NCBI GenBank assembly: GCA_964453115.1
Contig: CAYVRT010000057.1
Span: 1 to 10,394 of the forward strand
DNA from: JAIWNK01 sp964453115
GTDB lineage: Bacteria > Chloroflexota > Anaerolineae > Anaerolineales > Anaerolineaceae
Direction of reading: 5' to 3'
Length of the DNA: 10,394 nt
The translations under genes were made by a program, and so were the position numbers. Under the pieces are notes generated by a model, which searched no databases, was not told the DNA's origin, and worked only from the letters and a program-made list of their open reading frames with translations. Positions 1-6,848 of this stretch are shown here, one piece after another (positions within the stretch are counted from its first letter, which is position 1; every line of letters starts with the position of its first letter).

Positions 1-61
1 TTGTGCGAGCCTGTCTTTTGTTTTAGGAGGTTCGTAGGCCCTCAGAGAGGGTGGTAGAGCG

Positions 62-113
62 ATAAAAGTGCCAGGCAGGGCAGAGTGTGTGTTACCTGAT
101 CTACCCTGCCTGG
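62..113 (-). terminator. Intrinsic terminator after the 458-aa propeller gene
   Basis: On the minus strand the arms CCAGGCAGGGTAGA (113-100) and TCTGCCCTGCCTGG (84-71) pair over 14 bp with a single G-T wobble and a 15-nt loop. A short T run follows at 67-64. The hairpin begins 10 nt past the TAA at 126-124. The long GC-rich stem plus T run fits a Rho-independent terminator that closes the last gene of the locus. The T run is short (TTTT) and offset by two bases, so efficiency is uncertain. Confidence 0.8.
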
Positions 114-123
114 TAATATGAGA

Positions 124-1500
124 TTACCGGTTTACAAGCGGCAAATAGATAAATTTGAGTGGTTGGATACTTGCTGGTACAGATTGAATGGGTAGGTCCC
201 CTTCCTGTGCGCGCAGCGGTTCACTCGTGTCTAGTTGGTACCGCAGGGTGGCCGATGGATTTGCTGTGATGGCTTGCAAGGCAGCCAACAGGTTTAGGCT
301 TACCGTTACCTGATAGGTGCCGTTGGCGCTGGTTGGTGCAGTTTCCAAAGTAAGACTGAAGCTGCCATCTGCTTCGATATCTATGGTGCCAACGCTGGTA
401 CCATTGATTGAGATGGTGGTCTCTCCGTTGGCCGGGTAGCCCATGCCGGTGATGTTGAAGAAACTGCCGGGCGCGCCGGTTGGATAGTTGATCGTCAATT
501 GAGGATTGGTGTAACGTAGAATGGTTCCATCCATGCCTACAGCCCAACCATCTGTTTCTGAAACCATTTCGATCGAGGTGAGATAATTGGTTGTTGGGCT
601 ATTGGTGATCGTCCACACACTTCCATTCCAATACAACATTGTGCCATTTCCACCCACTGCCCAACCTGCGGTGCCATTGGAGCCCGGAACCATGGATATG
701 CTGACGAGGGTATCGGTTGTGGGGCTGGCAACCTGCGACCAGGTAGTGCCATTCCAATGGATGATGGTTCCATTCCCGCCAACGGCCCAAACGTTGTTGG
801 CAGACACCATATCTACGGCGTAATACTTGTATCCGGTTGCCGGAGGGGGAACATTGACCCACTCTGTTCCATCCCAATGCAGCAGGGTTCCTTCTGTTTC
901 ACCTGAGATACCGCCCACGGCCCATGCATCTGAAGCTGTAAGTGCATCCACGCCAGACAACATCAGAAGATTGGTGCTGTCGCTAAAGCTCCAGTTGCTA
1001 CCGTCCCAACGATAGATTTGCCCCCACCAACCAACAGACCAAATATCTGTCCCGTTGGATCCTGGTACAACGGCCAGGGAATCTTGAAATGCAACATCGC
1101 CAGAGGCTTCATCCCAGGTAGTTCCATCCCAATGATAGATTCTGCCTTGATTGTATTCTATGTGATTGGTTGCCCAGCCATCGTTTTCTGAAACCATTGC
1201 AACGGCATAGAAATCGCCGGTTGGTCCTGCCACAACACTCCAATCACTGCCATCCCAATGGACGAAAGTTCCCTCGCTTCCGACGGCCCAGCCGTCCAGG
1301 CCATTCGAGCCGGGTGTTATCGAAACGTCGCTCAAAGCAACATTGGTTGGGCTTGTTACCGGGTACCAGTAGCCGATTGTGCTATTGGGTGAGGTGATGC
1401 CAGAATTAGGTGCGGCTTTGCCCGTAAGGGGGACTGAGAGCAGCAAGATTGCGATAGCGGTGATGACTGAAATTATCCGAAGCAATTTTTTTGTAGCCAT
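124..1500 (-). CDS. Secreted seven-bladed beta-propeller protein with Ig-like domain and YLPLV-type C-terminal tail
   Basis: 458 residues, function unknown. ATG at 1500 was chosen because it is followed at once by a signal peptide (KK, a hydrophobic run, then TGKAA with likely cleavage near residue 30) and preceded by AGAGGA at a normal ribosome-binding distance. The frame stays open upstream to 1710, but that part is low-complexity Cys/Gly/Arg translation of an intergenic region. Residues about 43-332 carry seven units with the pattern GWAVGxxGTIxHWDGTxW followed by SPTT, spaced about 39-45 residues. These resemble BNR/YCF48-like propeller blades. The seventh unit lacks its last strand, and the segment GYWYPVTSPTN at residues 43-53 supplies a matching one, as in velcro closure. 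Residues about 333-405 look like an Ig-like fold (FFNITGMGYPANGE, then TISINGTSVG). The chain ends IYLPLVNR, which I associate with secreted proteins of Chloroflexota. No catalytic motif is seen; binding or adhesion is inference. It lies 166 bp downstream of the large surface-protein gene in the same direction. Confidence 0.93.
   Translation of the reverse strand: MATKKLLRIISVITAIAILLLSVPLTGKAAPNSGITSPNSTIGYWYPVTSPTNVALSDVSITPGSNGLDGWAVGSEGTFVHWDGSDWSVVAGPTGDFYAVAMVSENDGWATNHIEYNQGRIYHWDGTTWDEASGDVAFQDSLAVVPGSNGTDIWSVGWWGQIYRWDGSNWSFSDSTNLLMLSGVDALTASDAWAVGGISGETEGTLLHWDGTEWVNVPPPATGYKYYAVDMVSANNVWAVGGNGTIIHWNGTTWSQVASPTTDTLVSISMVPGSNGTAGWAVGGNGTMLYWNGSVWTITNSPTTNYLTSIEMVSETDGWAVGMDGTILRYTNPQLTINYPTGAPGSFFNITGMGYPANGETTISINGTSVGTIDIEADGSFSLTLETAPTSANGTYQVTVSLNLLAALQAITANPSATLRYQLDTSEPLRAQEGDLPIQSVPASIQPLKFIYLPLVNR
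505..1374 (-). repeat. Seven WAVG/HWDG propeller repeats inside the 458-aa protein
   Basis: Protein residues 43-332. Each unit holds a WAVG-like strand (WAVGSEGT, WATNH, WSVGWWGQ, WAVGGISG, WAVGGNGT twice, WAVGMDGT). In the first six units a strand such as HWDGTTW or YWNGSVW follows; the seventh has only ILRY. Period is about 39-45 residues. Seven blades plus the N-terminal closing strand predict one complete closed propeller. Confidence 0.85.
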
Positions 1501-1520
1501 TTTGTCCTCTATTGGTTGAT

Positions 1521-1603
1521 AAAAATTTTTGTAAACCAGCCCACACCCTGCATACGGTCTGGTGACAAGACAACATTGTCTTTTGGGTTTGGTTGGCTGG
1601 TTT
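1521..1603 (-). promoter_or_regulatory. Candidate structured leader or operator upstream of the 458-aa gene
   Basis: The 1501-1666 gap holds a nested dyad. The outer 9-bp arms are AAACCAGCC and GGCTGGTTT (1533-1541 and 1595-1603). Inside them lies the palindrome AAGACAACATTGTCTT (1567-1582). Downstream on the minus strand comes AAAAATTTTT (1521-1530), then AGAGGA and the ATG at 1500. The arrangement could be a 5' leader structure, an operator, or a terminator-like element. I found no convincing -35/-10 pair here. No known riboswitch class was recognised. Confidence 0.35.
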
Positions 1604-1629
1604 TTTCCATCTGTGCTTTGGTTACCGGC

Positions 1630-1655
1630 GGGCGGGCCTTCAAGGCAGCCCACCC
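1630..1655 (-). other. GC-rich stem-loop just after the large surface-protein gene
   Basis: On the minus strand GGGTGGGC (1655-1648) pairs with GCCCGCCC (1637-1630) over 8 bp with one G-T pair and a 10-nt loop, starting 11 nt past the TAA at 1669-1667. No T run follows, so this is not a standard intrinsic terminator. It may protect a 3' end or be an inefficient stop before the downstream gene. Confidence 0.4.
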
Positions 1656-1666
1656 AGTGAAGGTTT

Positions 1667-4600
1667 TTAAGCTGCCTTGCGCCGCCGCCGCAGCAGCAGC
1701 AGCCCCGCACTGGCCAGCATGGCTAGCAGGGCGACCGGCAGCGGAGAGGCCGCCTGGCGAGCGCTCAGATCAAGCACCTCCACTGAGGTGGGGCTGTTGT
1801 CGTGGTCCAGCGTGCCGACGGTGAAATTACTGCCCAGTACGCTCACGTCCACGTTCAGGAACTGCACCTGGTCGCCGACGATGACCACGGTGGCGCCGGA
1901 GGATGCAGTGACATCACTGAACGTGCCAGTGGCGCCGCTGCGCCCGAGCAAGCGGTAGTTGCTGGCGGGGCCCACGGGTACTGGATTGCTAATGTCGCCC
2001 ATGCCGCCTTCGCTGAAGTCAAAGATGACATCTACGGTGCCTCCGCTGCCACCGCCACTATCCGTCACATCAATGTAGAAGGAGCGCACCCAGCGCATGG
2101 GGTTGGGTGCGCTGGCCCAATCACCGCCGGTGGGGAGGTCGGTTGTGGTATTGCCGTTCACATCTGCGGTGTGTCCAAAGAGCAGCCAGTCGCCGTTGCC
2201 TTGCAAGAAGGTGCGGTTCACCACGATCATCCCCGCGCCGTGCGCTTGGGTGTGGGTGTTGCCGTTGTACATGCCGATACCGGCTACATCGTAGTCGAAG
2301 CCGGTGGCGTCGCCGTCATAGACATCGTTGGCGGTCATGGTAATGTCGTACTTGGCGGCTAGGTAGTTTTCCACCAGGATGCGGCTCACATCGGGCAGAG
2401 GGCTGCTGAAGAAAACCGCCTCGGTGAGGGTTCCGCCAAACTCATATCCAGTCGACCCGGTGCGGTTGGCAAAGCCGCCAACAGAGATCAGAGGGTTTGC
2501 GGGAATAGACAAGGCGGACATATCGGCAGATGTTAGCTGCGTCCCGTTCAGGAAATAATAGGCATCAGTGCTGCTCGTCAAAGCAGCATAGCGAAAGGTC
2601 TTAAGTTGTAGACCATTGTCAATGGTGCTGCTCAGGCAATTAAACGGACCACTGCCGCAGTCACTAGCGAAATGGTAGATGTAAGACGAGCCTTTGTGTT
2701 GAGGGTGGTAGCCTATGCTATCGCCAATCGCCGGGTTTCCGATGGCAAAAAGGTTCTCCCCGGTGATATTATTCGGGTTGAACACGAAGAACAGCGTGTA
2801 TTGCGGATTATTTGCAAAAGCCGCGATGTTGGTGGTCAAAACCTCGCCATTCTCGTCGTTGCCTGCATAGCTGAGCGCTGGCTGCGAATTATACTGGTTG
2901 GTGGCGAAGGAGGGGAGGGGCAGGGTGCTATACTGCTTGACATCCTGGCTGTTGCCGCTCTGATCCTGCCAGCAGGTCACATCCTGTCCGTTGGTGGCCG
3001 CGGTGGTGCAGCCAGCATTGGAATAGACGCCCTTATCGGCCCGCAGCCACAGTTCCAGCGCACTGCTGCCATCGGTGACTCCCACGCCGCCAGGGCCGTC
3101 GCCGCCATTGGCGCTGGGGATAACCAGCCACTGGGCGTAGAGGGTGACATTATTGGCAGGCATGGCAAAGGTGTTGCCGGATGAGTAGCTTGTGCCAGAG
3201 CCATCTGCGGCGCTGTTCCAGCCGTTGAAGGTGGAACTGGTCTTGACCAACGAGCCGGTATTGCCAAGCACAGTGACGGTGGTGTTGTAGTTATAAGGGT
3301 TATTGGGATCCGTTGGAACGCTCCCGCCAGTGCTGCCATTGCCGTCATAGGTGACGGTGTAGGTGTTGATTGTCCATTCAGCGTAGAGGGTGGTGGCTGC
3401 GTTGGCGGTGTACGTACCTTCGAGGTTATAGTGCGTGCCGAGTCCGTCGTCCTGCGTGTTCCAACCCGTCAGGGTATAGCCGGTTTTGGCCAGGCTGCCG
3501 TTATTGGCTGCCAGAGTCAGGTCCACGCCGTGGTACTTGGTCTGGGTGGCAGGGGCCGTGCCGCTGGTGGGGTTGTTGGCGTTGTAGGAGACGGTGTAGG
3601 TGAGGAGCGTCCACTCGGCATAGAGGGTGACATCCGCTTCCGTGGCGTAAGTTCCACCCAGGTCATAGTGCGTGCCGAGTCCGTTGTCCTGCGTGTTCCA
3701 TCCCGTCAGGGTATAGCCGGTCCTGGCCAGCGAGCCGGTGTTGGTTGCCAGGGTCAAGTCCTGACCTGAGATTTTGGCTTGGTTGGCTGGGGCTGTGCCG
3801 TTTGTTGCGCTGTTGGCGTGGTAGGTGACGTGGTAATGGATAGATAGCTTTGCCACAGTAGCATCGTCACTGGCGGTGTATGCGCGCACCGGAGCAGATG
3901 TGCCCTGCCAGGTGGCTCGGCTGAATCCCGCCGCATAGATATTGCCACTGTTGTCTATGGTCAGAGTTTCGTTGCCGTCTTGGCCAGTTCCGCCGAGAAA
4001 GGTGTTCCAGGACAGGTTACCATTGGTGGGATCCAGTTTGGTCACAAAGCCTTCGGTATTGGTACCGTTGACTGTGAATGGGCGTACCGTGCAATCCACA
4101 GGCGAGCAACTCCAGGCTGAAGCGCTGCGTCCTGCCGCATAGAGATTGCCATTTCCATCCAGCCAGAGAGTAATAGAAGCGTCATCGCCTGTGGTGCCCA
4201 GGAAGGTATTCCATTGCAAGGTGCCGCTGGAATTCAGTTTCACCACAAAGGCATCATTGCCGCCCGTGAAGGCGCGCACCGGCGAACCCCAATTGCCGCC
4301 CCATCCACTCACATAGACATTGCCGCTTGTATCCACTGCAAGTCCGAAACCAACATCTGATGCAGTTCCGCCAAGGAAGGTGTTCCAGAGCAGGTTGCCG
4401 TTTGTATCCAGTTTGGCTGCAAAGCCGTCTGTATTACTGGTGTAGGTGCGAATTGGCGATGCCCAAGTGGCGCTGCTGCTCCCCGCCACCAAGACGTCCC
4501 CATTCCCGTCCACGACCAGCCTGTTCGCATCATCATTGCCCGACCCGCCAAGGAAGGTGTTCCAAAGCAGGTTGCCGTTGGAACCCAATTTGGCTACATA

Positions 4601-6295
4601 GGCATCCACGTTTGCGCCCGGGTCATGCGGGCGCACGGGAGTCCCCCAGGAGGTTGTGCCGCCACGCGCGGATACATAGATGTTGCCGCTACCATCCAAC
4701 GCCAGACCACTTCCGGAATCAACACCGGTTCCGCCAAGGAAGGTGTTCCAGAGCAGGTTGCCGCTTGAATCCAGCTTGGCGACAAAGCCATCCGAATTGG
4801 TGCCGTTGACTGTGAAGGCGCGGATTGGTGAGCCCCAGGATACATTGCTTTGTCCCGCAATATAGATATTGCCACTCGGATCGAGCAGAAGCCCGTTTCC
4901 ATAGTCAGTGCCTGTTCCACCGAGGAAGGTGTTCCAGAGCAGGTTGCCGCTTGAATCCAGTTTGGCTACATAGCTGTCTGTATTGGTGCCGCTGACTGTG
5001 AAGGCGCGAATTGGCGAGCCCCAAGTGACATTGCTGTAGCCTACCAGATAGGTATTGCCGTCCCCATCCACAGCAATACTCCTGCCAGCGGCATCGAAGC
5101 CAGTCCCGCCGAGGAAGGTGTTCCAGGTCAGGGTCGGGACACCCCCACTTATTTCGGCGCTGGTAGGGGTGAAGGTGGCTAGTTTCAGGTCGCCATTGGT
5201 GGCGTCATAATAACTGATGACGGGGAAGCCATTGGCATTCAACGTCAGCGAGGTATACTGCCCTACATCCGCAGCGTTGTCCACGGTGGTGATGGTGTTC
5301 CCGGCGGAGCAAGCTGCATCCCCGCACATTGCAAGTTTCAAGCTGGTGTTGGTCGTGTCATAGTAACTGATGATGGGGAGACCACTAGCGTTCAATTTGA
5401 GCGAAATATACGAGCCCACATCCGCAGCGTTGTCTACGGTGGTGAAGGTGTTCCCAGCGGAGCAGGTTGCATTCCCGCACACTGCAAGTTTCAGGCTTGT
5501 GTTGGTATTATCCGTGTAGCTAACGATGGGGAAGCCGCTGGCGTTTAATGCCACCGAAGTCCACGAACCCACATCTCCTGTGCTGTCCACGGTGGTGAGG
5601 GTGTTCCCGGTAGAGCAGGTCGCATTCCCGCACACCGCCACTTTCAGGTCGCTGTTGGTGACATCCCGGTAACTGATGACAGGAAAACCGCTGGCGTTTA
5701 GTGCCAATGAAGTGGTATCACCCACATTCGCGGTGCTGTCCACCGTGGTAAGGGTGTTCCCGGCGGTGCAGGTGGAATTTCCGCACACAGCCAATCTCAG
5801 AACGTTGCTGCCTCTGTAGCTGATGACAGGGTAACCGAGGGCGTTCAATTTGATCGAAGAGTATCGCCCGTTTGTGGTGTCCACAGTGGTGATGGTCGGC
5901 GCAGTGCAGGCGGCATCATTGCATACCGCCACTTTCAGGCTGGTGTTGGCAACGTCATAGTAACTGATGACGGGAAAGCCGCTGGCGTTCAATACCAGCG
6001 AAGTGTCACCGCCCACATCTGCGGAATTGTCCACAGTGGTGATGGTCGGTGCAGTGCAGGCGGCATCATTGCACACCGCCACTTTCAGGCTGGTGTTGGC
6101 AACGTCATAGTAACTGATGACGGGAAAGCCGCTGGCGTTCAATACCACCGAAGTCCACTGCCCGATATTCCCGGCGCTGTCCACGATGGTGGTAGTGGTG
6201 GTGGCCGCCTGCGCGGGCGCGACCCCCAGGCTGCCAAAGCTCATTGCCAGAAGGGTAAAAAGGATAAAAAAGTTGAAAACGCGTTTCATAAGCAT
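1667..6295 (-). CDS. Large secreted mosaic surface protein: tandem propeller repeats, InlB repeats, LamG-like domain, C-terminal membrane anchor
   Basis: 1542 residues. The start is ATG 6295, or ATG 6289 two codons later; both lead straight into the signal peptide KRVFNFFILFTLLAMSF with cleavage near APAQA (residue 30). No Shine-Dalgarno is visible. The frame is open back to 6397, but that part overlaps the preceding gene and its terminator. Domains in order: residues 34-376, seven ~50-residue units (TTVD..., LNASGFPVISYYD, LKVAVCGNATC); 391-818, seven SBBP-type units starting WNTFLGGTG; 821-1056, three InlB/Listeria-Bacteroides repeats ending LYAEW or LYAQW; 1077-1316, a LamG/concanavalin-like domain (LWLRADKGV, CWQDQSGNSQD); about 1306-1420, a segment resembling DUF8202 (VENYLAAKYDITM, YDVAGIGMYNG, WLLFGHT); C-terminal SPLP, a hydrophobic helix at 1519-1535 and RRRRK at 1536-1540. 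The C-terminus fits a sortase/exosortase-like or simple membrane anchor. The domain set argues for binding or adhesion at the cell surface; no catalytic motif is seen. Ligand unknown. Confidence 0.95.
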   Translation of the reverse strand: MLMKRVFNFFILFTLLAMSFGSLGVAPAQAATTTTTIVDSAGNIGQWTSVVLNASGFPVISYYDVANTSLKVAVCNDAACTAPTITTVDNSADVGGDTSLVLNASGFPVISYYDVANTSLKVAVCNDAACTAPTITTVDTTNGRYSSIKLNALGYPVISYRGSNVLRLAVCGNSTCTAGNTLTTVDSTANVGDTTSLALNASGFPVISYRDVTNSDLKVAVCGNATCSTGNTLTTVDSTGDVGSWTSVALNASGFPIVSYTDNTNTSLKLAVCGNATCSAGNTFTTVDNAADVGSYISLKLNASGLPIISYYDTTNTSLKLAMCGDAACSAGNTITTVDNAADVGQYTSLTLNANGFPVISYYDATNGDLKLATFTPTSAEISGGVPTLTWNTFLGGTGFDAAGRSIAVDGDGNTYLVGYSNVTWGSPIRAFTVSGTNTDSYVAKLDSSGNLLWNTFLGGTGTDYGNGLLLDPSGNIYIAGQSNVSWGSPIRAFTVNGTNSDGFVAKLDSSGNLLWNTFLGGTGVDSGSGLALDGSGNIYVSARGGTTSWGTPVRPHDPGANVDAYVAKLGSNGNLLWNTFLGGSGNDDANRLVVDGNGDVLVAGSSSATWASPIRTYTSNTDGFAAKLDTNGNLLWNTFLGGTASDVGFGLAVDTSGNVYVSGWGGNWGSPVRAFTGGNDAFVVKLNSSGTLQWNTFLGTTGDDASITLWLDGNGNLYAAGRSASAWSCSPVDCTVRPFTVNGTNTEGFVTKLDPTNGNLSWNTFLGGTGQDGNETLTIDNSGNIYAAGFSRATWQGTSAPVRAYTASDDATVAKLSIHYHVTYHANSATNGTAPANQAKISGQDLTLATNTGSLARTGYTLTGWNTQDNGLGTHYDLGGTYATEADVTLYAEWTLLTYTVSYNANNPTSGTAPATQTKYHGVDLTLAANNGSLAKTGYTLTGWNTQDDGLGTHYNLEGTYTANAATTLYAEWTINTYTVTYDGNGSTGGSVPTDPNNPYNYNTTVTVLGNTGSLVKTSSTFNGWNSAADGSGTSYSSGNTFAMPANNVTLYAQWLVIPSANGGDGPGGVGVTDGSSALELWLRADKGVYSNAGCTTAATNGQDVTCWQDQSGNSQDVKQYSTLPLPSFATNQYNSQPALSYAGNDENGEVLTTNIAAFANNPQYTLFFVFNPNNITGENLFAIGNPAIGDSIGYHPQHKGSSYIYHFASDCGSGPFNCLSSTIDNGLQLKTFRYAALTSSTDAYYFLNGTQLTSADMSALSIPANPLISVGGFANRTGSTGYEFGGTLTEAVFFSSPLPDVSRILVENYLAAKYDITMTANDVYDGDATGFDYDVAGIGMYNGNTHTQAHGAGMIVVNRTFLQGNGDWLLFGHTADVNGNTTTDLPTGGDWASAPNPMRWVRSFYIDVTDSGGGSGGTVDVIFDFSEGGMGDISNPVPVGPASNYRLLGRSGATGTFSDVTASSGATVVIVGDQVQFLNVDVSVLGSNFTVGTLDHDNSPTSVEVLDLSARQAASPLPVALLAMLASAGLLLLRRRRKAA
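2348..3067 (-). other. LamG/concanavalin-like domain within the large surface protein
   Basis: Protein residues 1077-1316. It opens with ALELWLRADKGV, then CWQDQSGNSQDVKQ and QPALSYAGNDENG, a series typical of LamG-type jelly-roll domains in bacterial surface proteins. It runs into a segment with RILVENYLAAKYDITM and YDVAGIGMYNG that resembles DUF8202. Such domains often bind carbohydrate, but no ligand-binding residues can be assigned by eye. Confidence 0.7.
3128..3835 (-). repeat. Three InlB-type (Listeria-Bacteroides) repeats
   Basis: Protein residues about 821-896, 899-975 and 978-1056. Each runs from YTVTY-like to LYAEW/LYAQW with GSLAKTGYTLTGWNTQ and a Gly-Thr turn in between. The first two are close copies at DNA level (stretches around 3431-3485 and 3668-3722 differ at few bases, offset 237 bp, i.e. 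79 codons). The third is diverged (VKTSSTFNGWNSAADGSGTS). These beta-grasp repeats usually act as spacers or stalks in surface proteins. Confidence 0.88.
3842..5125 (-). repeat. Seven SBBP beta-propeller repeats
   Basis: WNTFLGGTG-type starts fall at protein residues 391, 454, 516, 578, 637, 695 and 763, with spacing of 58-68 residues and the array ending near 818. Each unit continues with a D-x-SGNIYVAG strand, WGSPVRAFT and FVAKLDSSGNLL. Seven units of this type match one complete seven-bladed propeller of the SBBP family. Confidence 0.9.
5168..6196 (-). repeat. Seven 50-residue ISYYD/C-x4-C repeats
   Basis: Protein residues 34-376. Units start at VD (VDSAGNIG, VDNSADVG, VDTTNGR, VDSTANVG, VDSTGDVG, VDNAADVG twice), continue LNASGFPVISYYD, then LKVAVCGNATCSAGN. 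Six units carry a C-x4-C pair; the seventh, LKLATFTPTSAE, lacks it. The count and period would suit a second propeller, but I do not recognise a named family with certainty. Confidence 0.85.
5881..6154 (-). repeat. Near-identical 150-bp tandem duplication
   Basis: Bases 5881-6004 match 6031-6154 with three mismatches in 124 positions (5900/6050, 5924/6074, 5998/6148) at an offset of exactly 150 bp. This is 50 codons, the repeat period of the first domain. It lies across the first two units of the array, and points to a recent unit duplication or gene conversion. Confidence 0.92.
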
Positions 6296-6312
6296 TGTTG
6301 TGAATTGTTGGG

Positions 6313-6330
6313 TTGGCAATGGTCTGCCAA
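6313..6330 (-). promoter_or_regulatory. TTGGCA-N6-TGCCAA dyad just upstream of the large surface-protein gene
   Basis: A perfect 6-bp inverted repeat with a 6-nt spacer ends 18 nt before the ATG at 6295. On the minus strand the same stretch also shows CCATTG twice with an 11-bp period. It could be an operator or a small 5' UTR hairpin. TTGGCA also resembles a -35 box, but no good -10 follows at 16-18 bp. Confidence 0.35.
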
Positions 6331-6338
6331 TGGTGGAT

Positions 6339-6377
6339 AAAAAACGCTTTCTGTGCCTGGGGCAGAACGCGCTTTTT
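6339..6377 (-). terminator. Intrinsic terminator after the receiver-like gene
   Basis: On the minus strand AAAAAGCGCGTTCTG (6377-6363) pairs with CAGAAAGCGTTTTTT (6353-6339) at 14 of 15 positions, counting one G-T pair and one mismatch, around a 9-nt loop. It begins 3 nt past the TGA at 6383-6381 and ends in TTTTTT. It should separate the regulatory genes from the surface-protein genes. The A run on the left arm makes it look bidirectional. Confidence 0.88.
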
Positions 6378-6380
6378 GTC

Positions 6381-6734
6381 TCAAGATGCGGGATCAAAGA
6401 TTTTTTCGATCACCAGCCTCAGATCTGCAAAGGTGGCAGCCGGCAGGTTTTGCATCGAATGAATGGTCAAGCCTTGCTGGCTGGCACTCAAGCGTGCGAA
6501 GGGGGGGCATGGTTGGATGGGGAAGGATTCGATCAGTTGCTCCATTTGAGGCAAAGATATTTGCGCCGCGTCGATCAAGATGATATCAGGCCGGGTTCCC
6601 GTAAAAAGGGTTTCGCCGTCACCGGCCTTTCTCTCGATCACCTCCAATCCTGGCAGGGAATGCAAAACATCCGCAATCCCTGTCAGGAAGAGTGTGTCGC
6701 CATAGATCAAAGCGGTGCGATATGTAACAGGCAT
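6381..6734 (-). CDS. Stand-alone receiver-like protein with degenerate active site
   Basis: 117 residues from ATG 6734. The fold pattern follows a CheY-type receiver. TALIYGDTLFLTGIADVL corresponds to beta1-alpha1 (only one acid, D13, of the usual pair). PDIILIDAA gives the candidate phospho-acceptor D55. RLSA places S83 near the conserved Thr/Ser position. The conserved Lys seems to be lost: the segment SMQNLPAATFADL stands where the neighbour's regulator has LLKGMSADKF. No DNA-binding or output domain follows, so it may compete for phosphate, act as a scaffold, or be a non-phosphorylatable pseudo-receiver. No Shine-Dalgarno is present, and a TATGAT box ends only 6 nt before the ATG, which suits a leaderless message. 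An open frame reaches back to a GTG at 7043, but it runs through an intergenic repeat element and is unlikely to be coding. It sits downstream of the kinase-regulator gene and ends in its own terminator. Confidence 0.82.
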   Translation of the reverse strand: MPVTYRTALIYGDTLFLTGIADVLHSLPGLEVIERKAGDGETLFTGTRPDIILIDAAQISLPQMEQLIESFPIQPCPPFARLSASQQGLTIHSMQNLPAATFADLRLVIEKIFDPAS

Positions 6735-6740
6735 ATATAC

Positions 6741-6786
6741 ATCATACACAAATGATTGAATTGAAAAGTACAGTCCAGGTACAGTC
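6741..6786 (-). promoter_or_regulatory. Candidate activator-dependent promoter of the receiver-like gene
   Basis: On the minus strand TATGAT (6746-6741) matches the -10 consensus at 5 of 6 positions and lies 6 nt before the ATG at 6734, so transcription would begin at about the start codon. No good -35 box is found 17 bp upstream (ACTTTT). Instead there are two exact GACTGTAC copies (6786-6779 and 6775-6768) with an 11-bp period, centred near -43, where class II activators bind. Confidence 0.5.
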
Positions 6787-6807
6787 TTTTCATATCCCCC
6801 AAAATCA

Positions 6808-6829
6808 ACTTTCTTCTTACGAAGAAAGT
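6808..6829 (-). other. Perfect 9-bp hairpin with GTAA tetraloop
   Basis: On the minus strand ACTTTCTTC, loop GTAA, GAAGAAAGT. GTAA is a GNRA-class loop. The downstream TGATTTTG is only weakly T-rich, so it may be a weak terminator for the kinase-regulator gene or an RNA-processing structure. Confidence 0.45.
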
Positions 6830-6848
6830 AAATAAAAATCGTACAAAA

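Noticed and set aside
26..60. AGGAGG on the plus strand at 26-31, and a GGTTCGTAGGCC stretch resembling a tRNA T-arm
   Set aside because: No start codon lies at a suitable distance after AGGAGG, and the T-arm consensus is broken with no matching acceptor or anticodon arm, so neither a gene nor a tRNA can be supported.
1501..1710. N-terminal extension of the 458-aa protein to 1710
   Set aside because: It overlaps the end of the large gene and the GC-rich hairpin, and the signal peptide begins at ATG 1500, which has a ribosome-binding site.
1802..2362. Long plus-strand open frame (186 residues) opposite the large surface protein
   Set aside because: It is the shadow of a real gene in a GC-rich region, with no recognisable domain or start context. 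The same applies to the plus-strand frames at 2672-3184, 4327-4809, 6117-6755 and 7091-7846.
3128..6196. Regular repeats considered as a possible CRISPR array
   Set aside because: The repeats are in-frame protein repeats with long, diverged units of 50-79 codons and no short constant repeat alternating with unique spacers.
6296..6397. N-terminal extension of the large surface protein to a TTG at 6397
   Set aside because: It would read through the intrinsic terminator and overlap the preceding gene, and it would place 34 residues before a clear signal peptide.
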